Source: Microbotryum silenes-acaulis
Taxonomy: Eukaryota; Basidiomycota; Microbotryomycetes; Microbotryales; Microbotryaceae
Reading direction: 5' to 3'
Length of the DNA stretch: 64,000 bases
Assembly: GCA_003665825.1 (NCBI GenBank)
Contig: QPFY01000010.1
Coordinates: forward strand, 1,116,001 to 1,180,000
The stretch's first letter is position 1; each line of letters begins with the position of its first letter. The translations under genes and the position numbers were made by a program. Positions 55,734-64,000 of the stretch are shown one piece after another. Below the pieces are notes generated by a model. That model had not been told where the DNA came from. It searched no databases and saw only the letters and a program-made list of their open reading frames with translations.

Positions 55734-57422
55734 AATCGGATGATCGCTCGAGTCCCTTTTTATTTCCTCCTCTGTCTCTCGTATTATTGGCTTTGATACC
55801 GGCATTTGTACAAGCAGTTTGCAACCTACTCATTATTGTTTTTCGCTGTTCATCTTGTTCTGGTAAGATTAAGGCCACACTCTTGGGTTTTGCGACCAGT
55901 CAGGTGGAGCAAGTGGTACCCCGCTGGCATCGTCAAGGTGCAGTGGGACCGAAAAAGTTTTGAGGTTTGAATAATTTGGGTTTGTTGAATGTAGGAGTTC
56001 GAATCTCTCGCGCTGATGTCGTCAACACACCAGAAACGGATCGGGATGGCATCTGCTCCGCAGCACTGGGCTTTCGGGAGCCAAGCCAAGCCCTCAACAT
56101 GAACATCCGTGATTATTAGGTCCGATGCCAAGTTACATCAAATTCCAACCCACTACAAAGAACATTTCTAGCCAAAAAAAAGCTAGGGCTTCACCTTTCT
56201 CAACTTGTTGTCCAAGGCCCTCGGCCAAGTGGGATCGCTTCACGCAGGACCTGCTTCTGGATCCGGCTTGCCATGCCCTCGACGACCTGATTTGTGGAGC
56301 GATGACTTCCTATACATTATCAAGCAGAAAAACTGCCCAAGTGGTCTGTAACGGGTGTTGAGACCGGCTACCGCTGGTTCGTACTGGCACGAATGAAACC
56401 TGAATTCCTCAGGATGGCGCTGACCTGCCCGAGGAGGAAAGCGCGCGCGGCGGTTCAGCTAGCCTCGACCTCCAAATGTGTCAGTGCCATGCCACTCTTC
56501 TTGACATCCAGCCCGCCGGTAAAATATATGGGGTAAACACTTAGGGATACGAGTTCGAGTTTTCTCTTCGAAATCGTCTTCCTGAAATGAACGAATTACG
56601 TCCTTGCCCTGATTTTCCCGTGCAAAAACGACAAGCTCAAGCGCGTGGCACCCCTGTTCGAAGGCTTGTCAGCGTCGGACAAGCGCGAAGACGTCGAGGG
56701 ATTGACCGCCAGCCGTCTCGAGCGGGTGTCACAGTCTAATTTCCAGCTGGAAGCTGCTTATAAGTGGGCACCTCATTAATCATTGGCTCGTAATATCTGT
56801 GCCGTGCTACTGTGCGCCTAGCTCAGACCGACGGGTGAGTGCAGTGATCAGTCGATCAGTACTAGCGCCTTTCCGCTCACGTGACGCGTCGCCCAAGCGA
56901 GCTGAGGCCGATGCAGTGGCAACTTGGCTGCGGGCCACCGTTCAACGAGAAAGGGGCACGTGTCACGCGAGTTGCATTATCATAAGTTCAGCTTTTTAAA
57001 AGGGGCCGCCTCAGGGAACGGCGGAACGCAGTCATCTGTATTGGAACCACTGTCTGCAGCCTTGCAGCTCAACGTTCGTTGAACGCCGAGTTACCGGTCC
57101 CGTTCAAGCCTGACTAGCCTGACTGCCGGGGAAGCGGAGCCATCGATGGCTCGCACTGGTGCGAGCAAGGTGGCTTTGAGTTTGGCATCACACAGTAGTA
57201 TTCCCCCGTCTACTCCCCAGAGCTCCCAGCTGTAATAGCGTGTTTGCGCTTTCTCTCCCGAGCAAACACCTGGCATCGTACATTAATAGTTTCAAAGTTT
57301 CACTAAATCGATTGAGAGACAGTGAGCGCAACCCAACCACAAACGTGGTTGTCTAGCCGTTCAGTTTTGCGGGAGAGGGAAAGACCAGGATATGTTTCTG
57401 ATTTTTTGCGGATTGCGAAGAA
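55734..57422. other. Convergent gene-poor stretch
   Basis: About 1.7 kb lie between the Fab1 stop and the stop of the DDT-like gene on the opposite strand, more than needed for two 3' UTRs. No frame resembles a known protein. Nothing repeat-like was seen. Confidence 0.4.
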
Positions 57423-60400
57423 TCAAGCCTGCGAAATACCGTGGTCGGTCGAAGGCGCGAGCTCGTTCATTTCTTGATCATCCTCGACCGTCGTCGTCTT
57501 TGCTGGCGGCGGCGGTCGTGGTTGCGGCGTAGAGCCTTTGGGAAGCGAATCATGACCATTCATCTCGGGTCGTGAGGGGACTGCACTCGCTTCGATCGGC
57601 GGCGCGACGGGCGTATCAAGAAAGGGTGATGGAGCAGCTTCGACGATGGGTGTGGACTCCTCGTTTGCTGGGACTGATACATCGACGGGCCCTGCTTCGA
57701 CTCCATTCGTTGTGGGTGATTGGGTCGGCGATGGTGCGGTCGACCCATTTGCGGGAACCGTGCCATCTCCCATCGCGACCTCAACACCAGGTGGGCCCAC
57801 AACCTGTCCACCTGCCTCCACCTTCGACACCTCACTCCCCCCCTTGGCCTCCCCCGCCTCCTCCAGCCCCTGCCTCCCCTCCTCCCTCCTCCTCTTCTCT
57901 TCCTCCCTCTTTGTCTCCTCCTCCACCAGCACCCTCAATCTCTCTTCATCAACCTCCAACATCAAACTCAACCTCTTGGAAACCCTCCTCCCCCCCTCCC
58001 CCTCGGCCCTCCGCTCCTTGATCCTCTTCTCCAACTCCTTCCTCTCCCCTTCCCTCTTACTCCTTTCCCTCTCTTCATCCTCCATCTTCTTCTCCTCCGC
58101 TCGAGCAATCTTCAACGCTTGCGCTTTGGTTTTTGCCTCTTGCCTCTTCTTGTGTTCGCGTTGCGCGAGCTCGTGTTGAATCTTTTGGCGTTGCTTCTCT
58201 TCGTTCAATTGGGTGTAGTAGTCGTGGTGGGCTTTCTCTTCCTGCACTCGAAGACGCGCTGATCGGGCGGAAATCACAGGTGGTGGAGGAGGGGTCGGAG
58301 GACGGGGTGGAAGGAGAGGCAAAGTCGTCGTCGAGGACGCGGCGCTGCGTCCATGAATCGTATCCAACGTGATCTTCGAAGACGAGGCCACCCCCGATCC
58401 GTTGTTCCCTCCTCCGAGCCGCTCCTGAATGAACTTTTCCTCCTCCTCACGTTGGGCATGCAGTCCATCCAAGACGGTCTGCAGTTCCTGAACGCTCGGT
58501 AGACGATCTTTGAGAGCTTGTGAAAGTGATTTGGTCGGAATCGGTACTGGTTCCGGTTCGAATTCGTCATCGTCTTCGTCTTCCTCGTCGGTCGATTCGT
58601 CCTCTTCCAACTGCTCTTGCTGCTGTTGGACCATCCTCCTCGCCCTCGTGCGAAGTGATCTCCTCCCTCCTTCAACCGAAACCTCGACATCCTCAATTTC
58701 CTCAATTTCCTCAACCTCGAAATAACTCGACGTCTTCCTCCCCAACACACTCGATCGCATAGGTCTTTTATGCGGCGTGTTCGCCGTCCCGATCGTCGTC
58801 GTCCGACGTTTCCTCTTCTTCTTATTCGTCCCCAACGCAGCGCCCGTCCTGATCTTGGGGAGGATCCTCATCTTCACAGAAGGTTGAATCGGCGCATCGA
58901 CCAACCACGAATTTACCTTCCCTTCCTCCTTACTCTGCGCATCCTTCGCTTCAACCTCCTCGACGCGTCTAATAAACTGATTGTACTCCTCGATCGAGCG
59001 CGTCAAAGTCCTCCACTCGAACGCAGGGTCCACCGAAGACGGTCGAGACGATAGCTTCTTCTCCACCTCCACCTCCTCTTCGTCGTCGGACCTTCCACTT
59101 GCTCGCGATGAAGGGGAAGGGAACGCCAATCCGAACAACCTCGCGGACGTATCCAAAGCGTAAATCATCATCAAACTCTCCTCCTTCACCTTCACCTCCA
59201 CACCATCACCTCCCTCTTCGAATGAAGCGATCGTTCTCGTTGAGGTCGTTCCGAGTGGTTCGAAAGCTAATGGGTTCAACGCTTCAGGCTCTTCTTGCGT
59301 TGGGGCGTCGTCGGCGATATCGGTGGTGGAAGAAGCGTCGTCGATTTCGTCTTCGGACGAGAAAGAGGATTCGTAATGAACGTCTTTGGGATCGCGCTCA
59401 CTGCGAGAGGAGGAAGGAGAGTGTAAATAGTTGTCAGAGGGCTGTGTGAAAGGATGGGTGTGTAAGGGGGGGGGGGACTGACTTGTCATAAGCGACTTTG
59501 ATCTCCCTTCGAACCGCTTTACCATAGGTCAAGAGGTAGTCGATGATGTGTTGAATCACGTGCACCTTGGGGCGAGGTAGATCGAGAGGTTAAGCTATCT
59601 GCGGTAAGTCAAGGAGGGGTTGGAGGAGCTCGACTGTACCTTCTCCTCCCATTTCAATCTCCAGAAATTGCCTTCGTCCTCTCGTCCAATCTTGACTCCG
59701 ACGCGTCTGTACGCGCCACCAACCAACCCCATATCATCAATCACCACTGAGAGCTCTCAAACTCGGTAAAGGTTCGCTCCCATTTCGCCCCGTACTAACC
59801 TCATCAAATTGACCTCCCAGCCGATCCCCCCTTTGAGCGGCCCGGAACCCAATCTGGTATTAACGAACCTGACGCACCAAGCGAACCAACCCTTCCTATC
59901 CTTGGGATTATAAAATTCTGGAAAGTATCCCATGATATCGTAAAAGCTCTGCATGATCTCGATCAAGAGGGCGGACTTGGGCGGGGAAGCGATTTCGTAC
60001 AATTCGGTCGAGAGTGGACCGGTCGTCGGGGAGGGTGGTGGGGGTAAGTTGTCGAGTTGGGCTTGGGCGACGAGTTGGTCGTATTCGCATTCGGCTTGGG
60101 TTATTTCAGAGGGCAACCAGGTCGCACGGTGGATCGTGGACGCTGGTCGGTAGTCGGATTGGAGCCGCCCCGTTTTGCGGTGGCGCCGGAGGGAAGAGGT
60201 CGAAGGTGGGGACGAGGCGAGGAGGGCGTCTTCGAAGGACTTGATGTCGAGTAGGAGCGATTTCTTGGTCGGTGTCGAGGATCGGTACAGGTCCGTGAAT
60301 TTGACGAGGTAAGCGTAGATGTACTGTCGACCGGAGCGGGGAGCAACGCGGGGTTAGTCGGCCATCCCACGAAGCTGGAGAGTCCCAGATCTCTCGGGAA

Positions 60401-60688
60401 AGGGAATGCGACCCCTCGATCATTCTTCCATGCTGAACTGACCGCCACCCTCCATGAATCAGCCGGGGTAGAGGGCGCGACGACCTGACCGAGATCCTCC
60501 TCGACGACTTGAGCAGGCGGCGGCGGCATCACCGCGTCCTCGTCGTCACGCTCCTGCTCCTGCTCCTGCTCCTGGTCGTCGTCTTGATCTTCCGCATCGG
60601 GTGCTGCTTGATCGTTTCCGGTGCGGTCGATCGGGTTGGGGTCCTGTGACGCGTCCAGCTCGAGCTCGTTCGGAGCGGTCTGGTCCAT
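57423..60688 (-). CDS. Acidic/basic nuclear protein with DDT-like N-terminal region
   Basis: Five exons: 60688-60443, 60323-59800, 59706-59640, 59565-59483 and 59400-57423, giving 965 residues. After an acidic start the conserved core reads DSWRVAYIYAYLVKFTDLYR, then a segment around SFEDALL, PKSALLIEIMQSFYDIMGYF, GWEVNLMRRVGVKIGREDEG and NFWRLKWEEKVHVIQHIIDY. The helical WR.AYIYAYLVKFTDL...FEDALL pattern recalls the DDT domain of ISWI-type chromatin remodelling partners and is shared, as I recall, by fungal proteins of unknown function. The C-terminal 600 residues are charged: an acidic patch, a KKKRKRR nuclear signal, a long coiled coil rich in Glu/Arg/Lys, and a Pro/Thr-rich tail. A chromatin-associated role is inferred. 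The GTTAGT donor at 59799 was chosen by phase. Confidence 0.7.
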
Positions 60689-61078
60689 CGTGAAGGGCTC
60701 GTGTGGCTATCGCGAAAGGGAGAGACCGTGGCAACGCACTCCGCTTGTCAAGCTCCCCCAGAGATGCTGTCGAGGTCGTCTTACCCCTCGCTGCAAAGTA
60801 GGCACCTCGTACGCAAGAGCACATACACACTTTGTCCGGAGCGAGTTCTCGGAGCGCGCGCCGCGTGTTCAGCCGCGCGCGATCGGGCTTTGTTTGCGAG
60901 TCAGTGGCGACCGCTTCGTTACCAACCGCATCTAAACTGACAATTCGCATCTCGTCACTCCGCCCATGGTCATCATCGTCTCGTGCATCGGTAAATTAAA
61001 AACTAATCAGACCACCCCCCTCTTCAAAAGCGGAAAACGACCTGAAACTATCCCCCATCTCGTGTCCGTCCGATCCAT
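60689..61078. promoter_or_regulatory. Promoter region of the DDT-like gene and 3' UTR of the ABC transporter gene
   Basis: About 390 bp lie between two minus-strand genes. No supported coding frame was seen. The promoter of the DDT-like gene should lie in the left part. Confidence 0.35.
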
Positions 61079-64000
61079 CTAATCATCCGTCGCCGGCGCC
61101 GCAGGTTTGACGTTTTTAGTACCTGTACTCGCCCGTCTCACGAGCTATTCAAAGAATCAATCATGTCAGTCAAAAAGCAAGAACGACCCAAAACCAACTC
61201 CCCAACAACCCACCTTGATGTTCTTATGCGACGCCGCGATCTTCCCCTCGGCCATCTTTTTCAAAATTCTAAACTCGCTCCTCCCCGTGGCCCTACAAAG
61301 CGCATAGAACCTCGAAGTCGGATCCGCCAACAGTTGACTCGGCGAATCGTATTCCAAAATCTTGCCCGCTTCGAGGAGAAGGATCTTGTGAAAGCCAATG
61401 ACGGTACGCAGTCGATGGGCGATAACGAGAAGGGTCGAGTCGTTGAATTCTTCCGAGATCGTTTGCGTGATCAGTTCGTCGGTCTTGTAGTCGACCGAAG
61501 CGGTCTAAAAACCCATCAAAGTCAGCTGCCATACACCACGTTCCTAACGACACCACATCGCGCTTGCGCACACTCACCGCCTCATCAAGCAACAAAATCT
61601 TATTCCTCTTCAACAACGCCCTCGCCATCGTCAACAACTGCCTCTGACCCTGCGAAAAGTTCTGACCCCCTTCGGACACCTCGCTCTCCAAATCAAAGAA
61701 CGGCGATCGATTGGCCCCCTCCTCGACCCTGACCTCTCGCTCGCCGGGTTTGATCAGTTGCACCCTTCGCAACGCATCAAAGATCTCGAGATCGGTAAAT
61801 TCATCGAACGTATCGAGCGTAGACCTCAACGTCCCCGAAAGGATCGTTGGATCCTGAGGGATGATGGTCAATCGTTGACGCAAGTCCTTCAGCCCCATTT
61901 TGGCGATATCCAATCCATCGACGACGATCCGACCCTTCCACGCTTCCATGAATCGAAACATCGCCAACGTGATCGTCGACTTGCCACTTCCCGTAGCGCC
62001 GACGATCCCGACCTTCTCCCCCGGTGCGACGGTGAAGGAAATGTTGTGCAAGACGTCCGGAAGTTCGGGCGCGTAGCGAATCGCGAGCTTCTCGACCGAG
62101 ATCGCTCCCTTCGACGGCCAGTGCGCGGGAGGTCGTGGCTCGATGATTTCCGCCGCTTCTTGCTTGACTTCAGAGTACTCCTTTATACGCTCGACCGAGA
62201 CCATGGACAATTCGAGCGAAGTGAACCGACGTACGAGGAAGAGCATGTCATTCGCGATACTGAGAGCGAACGTGAGCGCGAAGCCGGCGAGAGAAGCGTC
62301 GATCGTATCCCCGGCTTGAAGGAGCACAACACCCGTAAGACCGAGGACCAAGGCCGAAAGCAGTTGGAAGCGAACCGAAAGCCATCGATTGACGGACCAC
62401 AAGGTCCAGTAGTACGTCACCTGCGTCGATGCGAGCTCGAGCATGATCTCCATGAAGCGCGACCCGGAGCCGAAAGCACGGATGACGGAAACACCCGCGA
62501 CGGCCTCGCCATAAATCGAGTACAGGGGACTCTTGGCGACCGAATCGAGGCGACGCAGTTCGCGCGCGTTCTTGGCGAACAACCGAGCGTGCCACCAATA
62601 CGCGATACCGACGATGCCGAACCCGATCAAGAACGTCGGAGCAACGGACGCGATGACGTTGAGCGTCGTGACGACTCCAAGACCAAACATCAAGGCTCGA
62701 CCAAAGTTGTCGGGCAATTGACTGTCGACGGCTTCGGTATCCTTACCGAACCTGTTCAACAGTCGACCGAGGGCCTGCGTATCGAAGAAGCGCAGAGGCG
62801 CGCGCAGGATAGCCTTGAGGATGATGCGATAGATCCGATCACTTGCACGTAGTGATCCAACGTAGAGCACGAACCACTGCAACGTCGAGAGGACGACGGC
62901 GAGCAGCGACAGGAAGCAGTAGATCCCAAGATAGTAGTTGACGCTGTGGTGTCTTCGACCCGTCGTCGCATCGGCTTCAATCTCGTACGACGCACTCCAC
63001 CGGGCGAGCCACAACGACTGCGCGACATCCGCTAGCTTGGCGCCACCGAAAGCGATGGCGAACCAGATCCAGAAGAAAACGCCGCCCCAAAGGCCGAGGT
63101 AAAGCTTCCACACGTCCCACTTGACGGTCCCGATCGCCCTCGACTCCTCCTCGATGAGCTTCCTCGGCGCGGACTTGACATCCACGGCTTTGCTCTTCGG
63201 ATCCAGCTTCGTCACTTGCGCCTGGTCTTCTTCGTCCTCGTCGTCCGACTCGGCCTCACTCGCCGAGCTGTTTGTCTCGGACACGGGCACCGATTCAGCG
63301 ACGAGGTCGACGAGGACCTTGTTCTTGAACTTGGCGCTTGGCGTCGCATGTTTGGCCAGTGATTCAACAGTCGGTTCATCGTCGTCCGCGAGCTTGTAGC
63401 CACCGAACTCGCGGAAGCCGTCCGCATCACCCGAGAAGGCGACACGGCCATTGTCGAGCGAGACGACGAAATCAGCACCGGGCGCCGTTAATTGGACATG
63501 GTGCGAGACGAGAAGGATCGTTCGACCCTCCATCAAGGGCCCCTTGAGGCACTTGTGGTAGATGTGCGAAGCCGTGTGAGCTGCAAACCGGACAAACCAA
63601 TAGAATCAGCCAATTACGCACTGGCCTCATACTGAACTTCATATCCAACTTACCGTCCACGGCGCTCAACACGTCATCTAAAAGCAAAAGCGTCGCCCTC
63701 GAATACACGGCCCTCGCCAAACTGACTCGAGCCTTCTGACCTCCCGAAAGGTTCACGCCCTTCTCTCCGATCTCAGTCAGATCCCCATCAGGAAGAATCG
63801 ACAAGTCGCTATCGAGCGAGCACGCCTCGAGCGTTCGCTTGTACCGACTTGCTCGGAAGGGGAGACCGAAGCAGATGTTGGCTCGGATCGAGGCGTTCTG
63901 CAACCAAGCCGTTTGCGGGACAAACGCGGTATGATTGGGGTGCAACCAGTTTTCCTCGGTCAGGAACGTGTCCCAATCGATCGTAGGCAAGAGGATCGCA
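61079..64000 (-). CDS. ABCC-family full ABC transporter (5' end beyond window)
   Basis: Minus-strand exons are visible at 61144-61079, 61504-61214, 63580-61578 and one from 63654 to the window edge, so the start is missing. NBD1 shows its signature [20 protein letters not shown], a degenerate Walker [18 protein letters not shown] and the switch His (LLVSHHVQL). A second TM domain follows (about six segments, from [19 protein letters not shown]). NBD2 has Walker [21 protein letters not shown], signature [20 protein letters not shown], Walker [19 protein letters not shown] and H-loop AHRLRT. The NBD1 Asp in place of the catalytic Glu, with an intact NBD2, is normal for ABCC exporters. The VDYKTDE end resembles vacuolar Ybt1/Bpt1-type members that move conjugates; the substrate is not known. 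Confidence 0.88.

Overview
The window looks like a chromosomal segment of a basidiomycete fungus, probably a Pucciniomycotina yeast such as the Rhodotorula/Sporobolomyces group. That placement is an inference from gene content and style. The protein-coding genes are densely packed and GC-rich. They are broken by many short introns (about 50-130 nt) with GTGAGT/GTAAGT/GTCAGT donors. They encode eukaryotic and fungal proteins: complex I and V-ATPase subunits, SMC6, ECO1, PacC/Rim101, GATA and Zn2Cys6 factors, CFEM, Ima1, Fab1 and SulP. I saw no rRNA, tRNA, CRISPR array or intact transposon. Exon models were built by hand from splice motifs and reading-frame continuity. Where a spliced length is given, the exon lengths add up to an open frame.

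Layout. 0-3 kb: a small two-hairpin membrane protein, a tiny V-ATPase subunit f gene (minus strand) and a complex I NDUFB4-type subunit. 4.4-7.3 kb: an RGS-LOV photoreceptor with a second C-terminal PAS-like domain, the most striking gene here. 7.7-11 kb: divergent TAD2 (tRNA A34 deaminase) and ICP55 (mitochondrial X-Pro peptidase). 11.2-16.6 kb: an unknown multi-pass membrane protein and a SulP/STAS sulfate-type transporter, both on the minus strand. 19.5-21.6 kb: a lectin-like (beta-trefoil) protein with a GC-AG intron. 22.9-26.1 kb: an AreB/Gzf3-like GATA factor. 26.6-32.4 kb: the inner nuclear membrane protein Ima1 (minus), an unknown nuclear-looking protein and a Zn2Cys6 factor whose zinc cluster is spread over three exons. 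33.5-36.5 kb: ECO1 and a secreted CFEM protein with a 15-bp coding minisatellite, convergent. 39.4-49 kb: PacC/Rim101 (minus) and SMC6 (plus), divergent. 49.7-60.7 kb: a Fab1-type PI3P 5-kinase without a visible FYVE domain, convergent with a DDT-like chromatin-type protein. 61-64 kb: an ABCC full transporter running off the right edge.

Several long stretches lack recognisable genes: 2.9-4.4, 16.6-19.5, 36.5-39.4, 42.1-44.6 and 55.7-57.4 kb. Two of them, plus the 32.4-33.5 kb gap, hold coding-like relics broken by stops or frame changes. A short palindromic repeat motif and an inverted repeat also lie in these gaps.

The genes do not form one pathway, but themes recur. Environmental sensing is represented by RGS-LOV, PacC, the GATA factor and the transporters. 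Chromosome maintenance is represented by ECO1, SMC6, Ima1 and the DDT-like protein. Endolysosome/vacuole function is represented by V-ATPase f, Fab1 and the ABCC transporter.
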